34,251 nt of DNA from Caulobacteraceae bacterium (GCA_947475465.1 CANJLK010000036.1:1-34251); one strand, 5' to 3'. Counted from the stretch's first letter, positions 23,060 through 31,199 are shown. A program made the numbers and translations. The notes: generated from the sequence alone by a model not told the origin.

Positions 23060-25747
23060 TCAGATGAAGTTGCCGAGCGCCAGGTCGGTGAACGCCTTGC
23101 CGATCAGGAGGATGGCGTCGTCGGCGACGTGATCCCCATTGTTGTCAATGAAGACCGCGACGTTGCCGCCGATATTGATGGCCCCGACGTTTGCCGTCGG
23201 CGTTCCGGTGAAGAGTCCGTTGATCGTGGTGAGCGCCGTGGCGAAGTCCGCCGCGGAGCCGGTCAGGTAGCCGGCCGGCGTGACGCTGACGTCGAGGTGG
23301 TTGGTGTTCGTCCAGTCGTTGATCTGGGAAATCCCAGCCAGACCGCCGGAGGCGGGTGAGGACCCCGCAGAGAACACAAATGTGTCCGCGCCGCCGCCGC
23401 CCGTGAGGGTGTCGTGACCGCCGCCGCCGGTGATGGTGTCGGCGCCGGCGCCCCCGGTGATGTTGTCGTTGCCAGTGCCCGCCACGACGACCGTACCGGC
23501 CGCCCCGGTCGTGATCACGTTCGCCCCGCTGCCGGCGTTGATCGAGTCCGCGCCGCCGCCGCCGACGATGGTGTCGGCGCCCGAGCCGGTGGTGATCGTG
23601 TCAGCCCCGGCGCCGCCGGTGATGGAGTTGGCGCCTTCGCCGGCCGTGATCAGGCTGGTGCCGCCGGCGTCGGAGATGGTGTCGGCGCCCGAACCGCTGG
23701 TGATGGTGTCCGCGCCCGAGCCCCCGCTGATGTTGTTGAGGCCCTCGCCGGCGGTGATCAGGTTGTTGCCCGCGCCCGCGTCGACGATGGTGTCGGCGCC
23801 CGCGCCGGTGGTGATGGTGTCGGCGCCCGAGCCACCGGTGACCGAGTTCGCGCCTTCGCCCGCGGAGATGCTGTTGTTGCCGCCGGCGTCGGTGATGGTG
23901 TCCGCGCCACTGCCCGAACTGATGATGTCGTTGTTGGCCCCCCCGGTGAGGACGTTGGCGCCTTCGCCGCCGGATATGTTGTTCGCGCCCGCGCCGCTGA
24001 TGATGGTGTCATTGCCATCGCTGCCCGAGAGGGTGTCGTCGCCGCCGCCCAGGGTGATGGAGTCATTCCCGACGCCGCCGTCGACGATCGAGGTGACGTT
24101 GCCGCCGTTCACGGTGTCGTCGCCGTCGCTGACCTGGATCGACCCTTGGCCCGTGAAGGTCACGTTGTCGTTGCCGGCGCCCGAGTTGATCACCGAGATT
24201 CCGCCGGAACTGGTGATGGTGTCGGCGCCGCCGCCCGAATTGATCGAGTCGTTGCCGCCGCCCGAAAGGATGGAGTCGGCCCCGGCCCCGGCCACGATGC
24301 TGTCGTTGCTGGCGGCCGAGGAGATGGTGTTGTTGCCCTCGCCGACATCGATGGTGCGAAGGCCCGTACCGGTGAGGGTGAGGCTGTCGTTGCCGCCCAG
24401 GGCGGTGATCGAGTCGCTGCCCCCGGAGTCGGTGAGGGTGTTGTCGCCGAGACCCAGGGTGATGATGTCCTTGGCCCCGCCGCTGGTGACGTTGTCGTTG
24501 CCGTTGCCGGCGTCGATGGTCGATGCGGTGGAGGTCGTGATGGTGTCGTTGGCGTCGCCGCCGGTGACCGTGCCGCCGCCGGTCAGGACGATCGTGTCGG
24601 CTCCGGCGCCGCCGGTGACCGTGTCCTGACCGCCGCCCGCGGTGATCGAATTGGCGCCGTCGCCCGCGTTGATGAAGTCGTCGCCGCCGCCGGTGGTGAT
24701 GGTGTCGGCGCCGCCGGCCCCGGCCACGGTGTTGTTGCCGCCGGAGTCGGTGACGGTGTTGTTGCCGGCGCCCAGGTCGATGTTGTCATCGCCGGCGCCC
24801 GAGGTGACGGTGTCGTTGCCGGCTCCGGCCGCGATGATGTCGTTGCCGCCGCCGCCGGTGATGTTGTCGTCGCCGTCGTTGCCGGTGATGGTGTCGTTGC
24901 CGCCGCCCATGGTGACGGTGTCGTTGCCCACCCCCAGGTCGATCAGGACGTTGCCGCCGGTGACGGTGACCTTGTCGTCGCCCGAGCCCGCGTCGATGGT
25001 CGCCGCGCCGGTCCCCGCGGTGATGGTGTCGTTGCCCGCGCCGCCGTTGATGGAGTCCGCCCCGCCGCCGCCGACCAGGGTGTCGTTGCCGTCTTCGCCG
25101 AGCACGGTGTCGGCGCCCGAGGCGCCGGTGACGGTGTCGTCGCCGAGGTTGCCGTCCAGGTAGTCGCCAAACGAGCCGCCGCTGATCAGGTCGTCGCCCT
25201 TGCCGCCCAGCAGGGTGTCGCCGGAGGTGCTGCCGGTAGCCGCGATGGTGTCGTCGCCGAGGTTGCCCTGAGCGAACTGCACGCCGCCCGCCACGCCTGC
25301 GCCGACGTCAATGTTGTCGTCGCCCTGGCCGCCGAACATGGTGTCGAGGCCGGCGTTGCCGGTCAGGGTGTCCGCGCCCTGATTGCCCTGCAGCAGGTCG
25401 TTGCCGGCGCCGCCGCTCATGATGTCATTGTTTTCAGCGCCAAACAGGCCGTCGCCCCCGGCGGTTCCGACAACTGCCGTGTCGGCGGCGGTCGTGCCGA
25501 TGAAGAGCTGGCTGCTGTCGGGGAAGAGCAGGAAGTTGGCGTTCTGGCCGCGCAGGCCGGCGCTATCGGCGAAGGTCACCGAGTTGCCGCCCATGGCCAG
25601 AGTGATGGTGGCCGGGCCGTTGATCGAGAACGGGTTGAAGATCACCGTCGCCTGGGAGGCGCTGCCCGTCCGGAAGACGATCGTGTCGGTCGCCGTGTAG
25701 GCGTCCGCCTGCGCCTGGGTCATCTGATCAAAGAAGTAGTTGGCCAC
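23060..25747 (-). CDS. Large RTX-repeat (haemolysin-type calcium-binding) surface protein
   Basis: This is an 895-residue acidic, cysteine-free protein. Residues 1-85 form a non-repeat N-terminal region (ANYFFDQMTQAQADAYTATD, then DTIVFR, then DSSQLFIGTTAADTA). From about 85 to 785 it is almost entirely nonapeptide repeats such as GGAGNDLL, GGGADSIN and GAGADTI, expected to bind calcium and fold as a long parallel beta-roll. The last 112 residues are a terminal domain (GGADTFVFSAG ... ADFATALTTING, VAVFIDNNGD, AILLIGKAFTDL), likely with the type I secretion signal. The start is GTG after GGGGA. Export outside the cell and a role in an S-layer, matrix or adhesion are inferred from the repeat class. 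No secretion genes are adjacent. Confidence 0.88.
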   Translation of the reverse strand: MANYFFDQMTQAQADAYTATDTIVFRTGSASQATVIFNPFSINGPATITLAMGGNSVTFADSAGLRGQNANFLLFPDSSQLFIGTTAADTAVVGTAGGDGLFGAENNDIMSGGAGNDLLQGNQGADTLTGNAGLDTMFGGQGDDNIDVGAGVAGGVQFAQGNLGDDTIAATGSTSGDTLLGGKGDDLISGGSFGDYLDGNLGDDTVTGASGADTVLGEDGNDTLVGGGGADSINGGAGNDTITAGTGAATIDAGSGDDKVTVTGGNVLIDLGVGNDTVTMGGGNDTITGNDGDDNITGGGGNDIIAAGAGNDTVTSGAGDDNIDLGAGNNTVTDSGGNNTVAGAGGADTITTGGGDDFINAGDGANSITAGGGQDTVTGGAGADTIVLTGGGTVTGGDANDTITTSTASTIDAGNGNDNVTSGGAKDIITLGLGDNTLTDSGGSDSITALGGNDSLTLTGTGLRTIDVGEGNNTISSAASNDSIVAGAGADSILSGGGNDSINSGGGADTITSSGGISVINSGAGNDNVTFTGQGSIQVSDGDDTVNGGNVTSIVDGGVGNDSITLGGGDDTLSGSDGNDTIISGAGANNISGGEGANVLTGGANNDIISSGSGADTITDAGGNNSISAGEGANSVTGGSGADTITTGAGADTIVDAGAGNNLITAGEGLNNISGGSGADTITSGSGADTISDAGGTSLITAGEGANSITGGAGADTITTGSGADTIVGGGGADSINAGSGANVITTGAAGTVVVAGTGNDNITGGAGADTITGGGGHDTLTGGGGADTFVFSAGSSPASGGLAGISQINDWTNTNHLDVSVTPAGYLTGSAADFATALTTINGLFTGTPTANVGAINIGGNVAVFIDNNGDHVADDAILLIGKAFTDLALGNFI
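23390..25430 (-). repeat. Coding tandem repeats (RTX nonapeptides)
   Basis: About 2 kb of degenerate 27-base units (plus-strand look: ggtgatggtgtcggcgccg and variants) encode the RTX beta-roll. Low stop density in this repetitive GC-rich DNA produces long open frames on the opposite strand. The units are prone to slippage and recombination, so copy number may vary between strains. Confidence 0.8.
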
Positions 25748-25773
25748 GTGCGAATCCCCGACTCAAAAAGCGT

Positions 25774-25802
25774 TGGGCAACCTTGCCGAAAGGGTGTTGC
25801 CA
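25774..25802 (-). promoter_or_regulatory. Imperfect hairpin between the ELM1 and RTX genes
   Basis: On the minus strand GGCAA pairs with TTGCC and CCTT with AAGG, with a 3-base bulge and the loop TCGGC. It falls in the 101-base gap upstream of the RTX start. It could be an attenuator, a 5' leader structure or a weak terminator; no T-run follows. Confidence 0.25.
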
Positions 25803-25848
25803 AATTCTTGCTAAAATGCGCGGGCGTTTACCATCAGGCAAGGGAGCT

Positions 25849-26853
25849 TCACTTCGCGCCCCCAGAAAGTTTCGCGTCATAACGGCGCAAGAGCGCGGCG
25901 GCCGCCCGGTTGGTTTCGTCCAGCGCCGGGTATTTCCACTGCTCCAGGATTCCCGTGAAGGCCCGCTCGGCGCCAAGGCGGCGCAGGTCCTGATGGAAGA
26001 GGTCGAACTTGCGCCCGCCGCCGGCCATGGCCAGCGCGTAGAGCGGCTTGCCGGCGGTGGCGGCCTCGCTGGCCAGGTTGGTGGAATCCTCGGTGACCAC
26101 GACGATGTCGGCGGCGGCCAGGAAGGCGAAGTAGGGGTTCTCGCCGGTGTCGTCCCAGATCCAGCCGGGCAGGCCGCCCAGCGCCTGGGCGAGGATGGCG
26201 CGGGCGCCGGCCGGCGTGCGGCGGGTGAAGCTGAGGAGCAGGGAGCCGCCCGCGGCGCCGACGGCCGCGGCGATGGCCTCGCCCATGCTGCGGGCCAGCG
26301 CGTCGGGCAGGTCGTGGGTCTTGGACTTGCCGCCGACGATCACCGCGACGCGCGGGTGGGGCAGGGGATCGATGCGCGGGCGGAAGCGCTGCAGGTCGTT
26401 TGCCAGGACCTCGGCGCTCAGCCGGTTGGGCGAGCCGGTGATCGGCAGGACATTGGGCCCCTCGATCCCGTCATGGCGCGGCGGGACGACGAAATCGAAG
26501 GCGTCCAGCCGGCCGCGCGGGTTCTGGGTCTGGACGACGAAGGTGTGTCCCTTGGACCAGCCGCCGACCCGCGTGGAGAGCGGCAGGGTGGCGCGGCCGG
26601 CGGCGACCCAGATGTCGGGCCAGGGCGGGGCGATGGCGCTGTCCGCGGTCAGGGCGGCGCGGGGCGCGACCAGCAGAGACTGCGGCAGGCGGCCGAGGCC
26701 CGCGCGGTAGGCGACGCGCTTGACGATCACCTTGGCCGGGCGTTGGCGCGCGACAGCTTCGGCCAGGCCGCGGACCTGCGCCTCGATACCGGCCCTGCCG
26801 TCGGAGACCGCCCAGATCGTGAGCGGACCGTCCTTGTTCAGGCCGGGCGACAT
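25849..26853 (-). CDS. ELM1 family protein (mitochondrial fission ELM1-like)
   Basis: The 334-residue protein matches the ELM1/DUF1022 family: LTIWAVSDGRAGIEAQVRGL at the N-terminus, PDIWVAAGRATLPLSTRVGG, TFVVQTQNPRGRLDAFDFVV, VPPRHDGIEGPNVLPITGSP, AVIVGGKSKTHD, LLLSFTRRTP, WIWDDTGENPYFAFLAAADI and VTEDSTNLASEAATAGKPLY. The fold resembles GT-B glycosyltransferases. In plants a homologue is needed for mitochondrial fission, but the bacterial role is not established; a glycosyltransferase role in the envelope is possible. The ATG lies 11 bases after the greA stop, so it is probably expressed with greA. Confidence 0.85.
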   Translation of the reverse strand: MSPGLNKDGPLTIWAVSDGRAGIEAQVRGLAEAVARQRPAKVIVKRVAYRAGLGRLPQSLLVAPRAALTADSAIAPPWPDIWVAAGRATLPLSTRVGGWSKGHTFVVQTQNPRGRLDAFDFVVPPRHDGIEGPNVLPITGSPNRLSAEVLANDLQRFRPRIDPLPHPRVAVIVGGKSKTHDLPDALARSMGEAIAAAVGAAGGSLLLSFTRRTPAGARAILAQALGGLPGWIWDDTGENPYFAFLAAADIVVVTEDSTNLASEAATAGKPLYALAMAGGGRKFDLFHQDLRRLGAERAFTGILEQWKYPALDETNRAAAALLRRYDAKLSGGAK

Positions 26854-26864
26854 GGGCGTGGGGC

Positions 26865-27338
26865 TCAGACCCACTCCACCTTGGTGATCTCGTAGGCCTT
26901 CACGCCGCCTGGGGTGTTGACCTCGACCACGTCGCCGCTCTCTTTGCCGATCATCGCACGCGCGATGGGCGAGGTGATCGAGACGCGGCCCTTTTTGACG
27001 TCGGCCTCGTGCTCGCCGACGATCTGGTAGCGGGCCTTCTCCTCGGTGTCCTCGTCGATCACCGAGACGGTGGCGCCGAATTTCACCTGGGTTCCCGACA
27101 GCTTCCTGACGTCGATGACCTGAGCGCGGGCCATCTTGTCTTCGATCTCGGCGATCTGGCCTTCGATCCAGCCCTGCCGATCCTTGGCGGCGTGGTACTC
27201 GGCGTTTTCGGAAAGGTCGCCGTGCAGACGCGCTTCTCCGATCGCAGCGGTCACAGCGGGCCGCTCGATGGTCTTGAGACGCTTCAGGTCTTCGTCCAGG
27301 GCGTGATAGCCCTCGACGGTCATAGGCACTTTTTCCAT
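26865..27338 (-). CDS. greA: Transcription elongation factor GreA
   Basis: The 157-residue factor rescues backtracked RNA polymerase by stimulating transcript cleavage. It has an N-terminal coiled coil with [20 protein letters not shown] (Asp41 and Glu44 are the tip acidic residues) and a C-terminal FKBP-like domain ([53 protein letters not shown]). Length is standard. It leads the greA-ELM1 pair on the minus strand. Confidence 0.96.
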   Translation of the reverse strand: MEKVPMTVEGYHALDEDLKRLKTIERPAVTAAIGEARLHGDLSENAEYHAAKDRQGWIEGQIAEIEDKMARAQVIDVRKLSGTQVKFGATVSVIDEDTEEKARYQIVGEHEADVKKGRVSITSPIARAMIGKESGDVVEVNTPGGVKAYEITKVEWV

Positions 27339-27458
27339 AGAGATGGTGACTCGGGTTCGCCCTAGTTGGAAGTTCGAGAAACGCGGACCGCGGGCGCAGG
27401 CGTCCGGGAGAGGGGGAAGATGATAGGTTTGTGCGCCGCAAAAGGCAAGGCGCCGGCC

Positions 27459-27478
27459 AGGTTGTGGTTTCGCAACCT
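27459..27478 (-). terminator. Possible terminator after the P-loop kinase gene
   Basis: AGGTTG and CAACCT form a 6-bp stem with an 8-base loop, 9 bases past the stop of the gene at 27487. No clear T-run follows at once, so its function as a terminator is uncertain. It lies in the 148-base greA promoter region. Confidence 0.3.
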
Positions 27479-27486
27479 CTTGCGGG

Positions 27487-27987
27487 TCAGGCGCTCTCGC
27501 TGATCACCGCGCCGAACAGTTCGTCGGGGGCGGGGGCTTCATAGACCCCTTCGATGAAATCGAACATCGCCGGATCGACCGGGATGGCGAAGGTCTCGCC
27601 GCGCACCTCGTTGCGGCCGGCCACCCGGGCGCGGCGGACGTCCTGAGGCGCCGTGACGAAGTGGAAGCGCAAGGGCAGGCCGGTCGCCTCGGCGATCTGG
27701 CGGACCCTTTCGCGGTCGGCGCGGCGCATCAGGCCGATGTCGAGGATCACCGAGGTTCCGGCCGCGATGGTCGCCGCGGCGGTCACCAGGATCTGCTCTT
27801 CGCAGCGGGCGACGCGGGCGATCATCCAGTCGTATTCCAGCGGCTCGGGCATGTCGGGGCCGAACATCCGCGCCATCCAGTCGTCCAGGATGAAGGCCAC
27901 CGCCGGCTCGCGCCGGGCGAATTCGTGGGCGTAGGTCGTCTTCCCCGCGCCGCAGGGTCCGAAGATCACGTTGAAACTGGCGGCCAT
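27487..27987 (-). CDS. P-loop ATPase/kinase-like protein
   Basis: The 166-residue protein has a Walker A motif GPCGAGKTT (residues 10-18), [12 protein letters not shown] as a likely substrate-binding segment, [20 protein letters not shown] in the Walker B region, and an arginine-bearing lid [14 protein letters not shown]. It resembles AAA_33/zeta-toxin-type small-molecule kinases. No antitoxin-like partner is next to it, so a stand-alone metabolic kinase is more likely than a toxin. Its substrate is unknown. It is followed by a hairpin. Confidence 0.78.
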   Translation of the reverse strand: MAASFNVIFGPCGAGKTTYAHEFARREPAVAFILDDWMARMFGPDMPEPLEYDWMIARVARCEEQILVTAAATIAAGTSVILDIGLMRRADRERVRQIAEATGLPLRFHFVTAPQDVRRARVAGRNEVRGETFAIPVDPAMFDFIEGVYEAPAPDELFGAVISESA

Positions 27988-28033
27988 GACGCGGCTTAGC
28001 GCGCAGGACGCGCGCGAGGCAATTTGAAAACGC

Positions 28034-28053
28034 CGCGCGCCAGCCGACGCGCG
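28034..28053 (-). terminator. Possible terminator of the 54-residue membrane protein gene
   Basis: On the minus strand two CGCGCG arms enclose an 8-base loop, followed by GCGTTTTCAAATT. It lies about 45 bases past the stop at 28099. The arms are self-complementary GC runs, so alternatives exist. Confidence 0.35.
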
Positions 28054-28098
28054 TCGCTCAACCGGCGTCGCGGCCGCCGCCGGCCCCCAGTGCGCGCG

Positions 28099-28263
28099 TC
28101 AGCGCATCCAGGAGGGCGTCGAGTCCGTCGTCATCAGCATCCAGACCATGCCGACGGCGAGCAGCACGACGACGGCGACCATCGCCTTGGACAAGAGCCC
28201 TTCGAAGCGCTCGGCCAGGTGGCGGTTGCGATGGGGATGAATCTCATGACTGTCAGTATGCAT
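28099..28263 (-). CDS. Small single-pass membrane protein (54 residues)
   Basis: A 55-codon frame starts with ATG at 28263, seven bases after a strong GGAGGA. The product begins MHTDSHEIHPHRNRHLAERF, a histidine-rich soluble N-terminus, followed by a lysine-flanked hydrophobic helix (MVAVVVLLAVGMVWMLM) and a short tail TTDSTPSWMR. It is probably anchored in the inner membrane with the N-terminus in the cytoplasm. The six histidines in the first 20 residues could bind metal. I recognise no family. A GGGGG/CCCCC hairpin (28285-28300) lies in its 5' leader. Confidence 0.68.
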   Translation of the reverse strand: MHTDSHEIHPHRNRHLAERFEGLLSKAMVAVVVLLAVGMVWMLMTTDSTPSWMR

Positions 28264-28284
28264 AGAGGCGTCCTCCAATCTGCT

Positions 28285-28300
28285 GGGGGTATTGTCCCCC
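28285..28300 (-). promoter_or_regulatory. G5/C5 hairpin in the leader of the 54-residue gene
   Basis: GGGGG-TATTGT-CCCCC, 21 bases before the start codon at 28263. It could be a leader structure affecting translation, or the end of a transcript from upstream. Confidence 0.3.
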
Positions 28301-28471
28301 GCCAGACTGCGGCAGACGCCATGGGCGTCGTTCCGGCCGGTCTATGCTTGGGCCGCCGGAGCTCGCCCACGCGCCTGTACACAATCAGGCTTATGAGTCG
28401 GAACCTGCGCCTTGGAAAGGCATCGGTCAATCACCGGTTGCGCGCGGCGATCCGCAATCGTCGCCGCCGGT

Positions 28472-28510
28472 CGGCGAAACCGGTATCCATTTTCGCCGGA
28501 TGCGCTCTAG
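28472..28510. repeat. REP-like palindromic element
   Basis: CGGCGAAA (28472-28479) and TTTCGCCG (28491-28498) flank CCGGTATCCAT and are followed by gatgcgctctag. The core AAACCGGTatCCA...TTT with a GCTCTAG tail resembles a short dispersed intergenic element I know from many alphaproteobacterial genomes. It fills much of the gap between the genes at 28263 and 28544; the rest shows only weak stem-loops (CGGCGA/TCGCCG near 28445-28465). Confidence 0.5.
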
Positions 28511-28543
28511 GCTGGGTGCGAAAAGCGCCACCGGAGGCCCGCC

Positions 28544-29293
28544 TTGAAACCCCACCATCCCTTCGTCCTGGCGCTCGCCGCCGCGGCCGCCGCCTTCGCC
28601 ACCGCCCAGGCCGAGCCCACGCCGGTGACGGTGCGGGCCATCGCGCGCGACGCCAAGTTCATCGGCGACGCCATGGGTGGCGTGCGGATCGTCCTGAGCA
28701 ACGCCAAGACGGGGGCGAAGCTGGCCGAGGGGCTGACCAAGGGCGGCACCGGCGACACGCCCAGGCTGATTGTCAATCCGAGGGTGCGGGGCGAACCCCT
28801 GGCGACTCCGGGCGCGGCGGCCTTCACGGCCACCCTGGACATCGACCGGCCGACCCTGGTCCGCGCCGAGGCGATAGGCCCACTGGGCAAGCCGGACTCG
28901 CAATCGACGGTGTCCGCCACCCAATGGATCCTGCCCGGCAGGGCGGTGGACGGCGACGGCTGGGTGCTGGAACTGCCGGGCCTGGTGATCGAGCCCACCT
29001 GGGCGGCCGTGGCGGACAAACCCGCGACGCTGAGCGCCAAGATCACCCTGATGTGCGGCTGTCCCATCGAGCCCGGCGGCCATTGGGACGCGGGGGAGTA
29101 CGAGGTGCTGGCGACGCTGAGCCGCGGCGGCAAGACGGTCGCGACCCTGCCGCTGGTCTACGCGGGGACGCCATCGATGTTCGCCGCCACGGCGTCGTCC
29201 CTGCCGGCCGGGCGCTATCGCCTGCTGCTGACGGCGCACAACGCGTCGACCGGCAACACCGGCGTTGTCGGGCGCGACGTCGAGGTGAAGTGA
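28544..29293 (+). CDS. Secreted protein of unknown function
   Basis: The 249-residue protein has a Sec signal peptide (MKPHHPFVLALAAAAAAFAT-AQA, cleavage near residue 23). The mature part is rich in beta-strand patterns: VTVRAIARDAKFIGDAMGGV, FTATLDIDRPTLVRAEAIGP, LSAKITLMCGCPIEPGGHWD, EYEVLATLSRGGKTVATLPL and a C-terminal AGRYRLLLTAHNASTGNTGV. The two close cysteines (CGC) could bind a metal or form a disulfide. The pattern suggests one or two Ig-like periplasmic domains. I cannot name a family. The start is TTG after GGAGG, the only start with a good ribosome site before the signal peptide. Confidence 0.72.
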   Translation: MKPHHPFVLALAAAAAAFATAQAEPTPVTVRAIARDAKFIGDAMGGVRIVLSNAKTGAKLAEGLTKGGTGDTPRLIVNPRVRGEPLATPGAAAFTATLDIDRPTLVRAEAIGPLGKPDSQSTVSATQWILPGRAVDGDGWVLELPGLVIEPTWAAVADKPATLSAKITLMCGCPIEPGGHWDAGEYEVLATLSRGGKTVATLPLVYAGTPSMFAATASSLPAGRYRLLLTAHNASTGNTGVVGRDVEVK

Positions 29294-29423
29294 GGTCGTA
29301 TATTCATTGGCCGACCGCAACGCCGCTGCCTGAGCGTGCGAGTCCTCGCCGACCGTCGCCGCATGCGGACATTCTGAATGACCGAGAGGGGTGGGAAGGA
29401 GACGTTGACCCCCGCGCAACAAG

Positions 29424-29446
29424 GCGCCGCCGATCCTCAGCGGCGC
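29424..29446 (-). terminator. Probable terminator of the PEP-CTERM gene
   Basis: GCGCCGC and GCGGCGC form a perfect 7-bp stem with a 9-base loop. On the minus strand it is followed by CTTGTTGCG, 22 bases past the stop at 29469. T-richness is modest. Confidence 0.42.
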
Positions 29447-29468
29447 AAGGAAATCAGCAATTGGCAGC

Positions 29469-30107
29469 CTAAGCCGTGGTTGCTGCACGTCGACGGCGAA
29501 GGGCCGCGCCCATCAGGCCGATGCCGCCAAGCATCAGCGCCCAGGTCGCGGGTTCTGGGATCGGTTCCACTTCCAGCGGGTAGTAGTGGTCCATATTGTC
29601 TTTGCTGATCGTCACTGTGCCGTTGGCATATCTGGTGAAGCAGCAGAAAATTATGCCTCCCGTCCAGAAATCCGCGTTCTGATTGCTGTCGGTTGGCGGA
29701 GGCGGCGGCTCTCCCGGCGGAGGTGGCGGAGGCGGCGGGTCGGGCTCCACATGCGCCCCGAAGCCGTTGGGCGTCATGTGGAATTCGCCCGGCGCGGGGT
29801 TGTTGATCCAGACATTGTCGGTGGCCATGCCGCCCGGGGTCAGGGAACTCAATGAAATCAGGCTAGCCGGCGTGCCCAGGGTGTCGCCCGGCGCGAAGAA
29901 GCGGGCATTGTTGAAGCCGGAGATCACGTTGGTGGCCCCGATCGCGGTGTCATCGCTGAGCAACTGGGCGCGCAGATAGCCCCCGTCTGGCGTGGCGAAG
30001 CGCCAGCTGCCGAGCGAGATGGTCGCCTGCGCCGCACCCGCGCTGGCAGTCAGCACTGCCGCCGCAGCAAGCAGGTTCATCACCGAGGCCGTTGGCCGAT
30101 TGGTCAT
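29469..30107 (-). CDS. PEPxxWA-CTERM sorting domain protein
   Basis: The 212-residue protein has an N-terminal signal peptide (cleavage near AQA-TIS, residue 28), an extracytoplasmic domain, a polyproline stretch at about 125-141, and at the C-terminus the sorting signal PEPATWALMLGGIGLMGAAL followed by RRRRAATTA (184-212). Such proteins are processed at the membrane by an exosortase and released or attached to the surface, often with exopolysaccharide. No exosortase lies in the window. The ATG at 30107 has GGGAG eight bases upstream. The domain between the signals (SLGSWRFATPDGGYLRAQLL, GGIIFCCFTRYANGTVTISK) is not recognised. Confidence 0.85.
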   Translation of the reverse strand: MTNRPTASVMNLLAAAAVLTASAGAAQATISLGSWRFATPDGGYLRAQLLSDDTAIGATNVISGFNNARFFAPGDTLGTPASLISLSSLTPGGMATDNVWINNPAPGEFHMTPNGFGAHVEPDPPPPPPPPGEPPPPPTDSNQNADFWTGGIIFCCFTRYANGTVTISKDNMDHYYPLEVEPIPEPATWALMLGGIGLMGAALRRRRAATTA

Positions 30108-30178
30108 GTCCGAGCTCCCGTTTTTTGCACCCACGCTGAGATTCCCCAGATCAATGCCGGAACTGCACATCGCCCACC

Positions 30179-30192
30179 TTGATGCACGTCAA
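30179..30192. promoter_or_regulatory. FNR/FixK-like box
   Basis: TTGAT-GCAC-GTCAA matches the anaerobox TTGAT-N4-ATCAA at nine of ten defined bases. It lies 72-85 bases upstream of the PEP-CTERM start codon, where an oxygen-responsive CRP/FNR-family activator could act. Confidence 0.4.
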
Positions 30193-30315
30193 CGTCCGGC
30201 CCCCTAAGTCGGCCCGAGCCTAATTTGGAGAGCGAAATTCTTGCTGAAACGACTGGGGGATGCGCCGAAGCTTCGCCTCGACGATCGAAGTCCGCCAAGG
30301 GTCGAAGTCAGTTAT

Positions 30316-30401
30316 CGCTTTCGATCCGACAAGCGGACGGTCGGTCAGATGACCGGAAGCAGACCTCAGGACCGTCGCCTAAGGGTGGGAAGCGCACGTT
30401 G
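30316..30401. repeat. Two degraded, oppositely oriented copies of a palindromic repeat
   Basis: The stretch 30193-30554 has no convincing gene. Within it, cgctttcgatccgacaagcg (from 30316) and gtcgcctaagggtgggaagc (from 30374) resemble, in opposite orientation, the intact element at 31219-31242. A 6-bp inverted repeat GTCGCC/GGCGAC is at 30446-30463. The region is lower in GC than its neighbours. Confidence 0.4.
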
Positions 30402-30554
30402 AGATAGGTCAAGATCTCAGTCGCGAACCAGACCGCTGGCCCATTGTCGCCTTATGTGGCGACTCCCACCTGCTAAGGTTAAGCTTGTCGGGTAAGATCC
30501 CTACAGCTCGACGGCGCTGCGAGCGGAGGCCGTCGAAGACGAGAGCCTGGAGCA

Positions 30555-31199
30555 ATGTCGACGGTCGTGAGTTCCGAGCCTTCCTTGGCCAGCATGATCG
30601 GCAGGCACGCGCCGGCGGGGTTCTTCATCGCGGCGTTGGTCACCGCGGTCCCCGTGTGGTGGATCGTCGCCATTCCGATCCTGACCGGAGCACAGGTGCG
30701 AATTGAAGCGCATCACGGCCACGCACTGTGGACCTATGCTCACGCAGTGAGTGGAACCGTCATGCTGTTCTCTGGCGCGGCCGCCCTGTGGATCGGCTGG
30801 ACCCGCAAGGCCTTTCGATTCCATCGCCTGGCCGGTGGCGCCTACCTGCTGGCCGGTCTGCAGACCGCCGTGATCGCGCTCGGTCTGAATGTCCTTGACG
30901 TCCATGCCGACGTGGCATCGGCGGCGCCTACCGGCGCCCTGGCCGCAGCGTGGCTGCTTGCGGCGGCGATGGCCTTCCGCGCGATCCGGAACCGGCGGAT
31001 CGAGAGCCACAAGCACTGGGTCATCCGCAGCTATGTCCTCACCTGGAGTTTCGTATTCTGTCGCGCCGTGGGTCGCCTGCCGTTCGATTTGCCGGAGGGC
31101 GCCGGGACCAGCCTTATGTGGCTGACCTGGATCGTGCCGGTACTGGTCTGCGAAGCGCTGCTTCAATGGTCGCAAGGAAGCGGGCGACGGACAGCCTAG
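30555..31199 (+). CDS. DUF2306 family membrane protein
   Basis: The 214-residue protein has about six hydrophobic segments (near residues 20-42, 60-80, 90-112, 122-142, 156-173, 188-205). It carries conserved-looking histidines in ALWTYAHAVSGTVMLFSGAA, FRFHRLAGGAYLLAG and SHKHWVIRSYVLTWSFVFCR, the pattern of DUF2306, a family whose histidines may ligate haem or metal. Function is not established. GAGAG/GGAG precede the ATG. It converges with carB, 84 bases apart, across a palindromic repeat. Confidence 0.75.
   Translation: MSTVVSSEPSLASMIGRHAPAGFFIAALVTAVPVWWIVAIPILTGAQVRIEAHHGHALWTYAHAVSGTVMLFSGAAALWIGWTRKAFRFHRLAGGAYLLAGLQTAVIALGLNVLDVHADVASAAPTGALAAAWLLAAAMAFRAIRNRRIESHKHWVIRSYVLTWSFVFCRAVGRLPFDLPEGAGTSLMWLTWIVPVLVCEALLQWSQGSGRRTA

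Noticed and set aside
23390..25430. Regularly spaced short repeats resembling a CRISPR array
   Set aside because: The repeats are degenerate, have no unique spacers, keep a reading frame throughout, and encode glycine/aspartate nonapeptides. No cas genes are present.
23414..25882. 822-residue plus-strand open frame opposite the large RTX gene
   Set aside because: It is the antisense shadow of regular 27-base RTX coding units in GC-rich DNA. Its valine/glycine/alanine repeats carry no domain, and the minus-strand product is a clear RTX protein with terminator and start.
27487..27987. Toxin-antitoxin system based on the zeta-like kinase
   Set aside because: No antitoxin-sized gene overlaps or abuts it. 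The P-loop protein alone does not support a toxin call.
28024..29472. 482-residue plus-strand frame
   Set aside because: It overlaps the secreted protein gene in another frame, runs through a repeat and intergenic DNA, and is arginine-rich low-complexity sequence.
30225..30407. 60-residue plus-strand ORF
   Set aside because: It is composed largely of the degraded repeat copies, is polar low-complexity sequence and has no good ribosome site.
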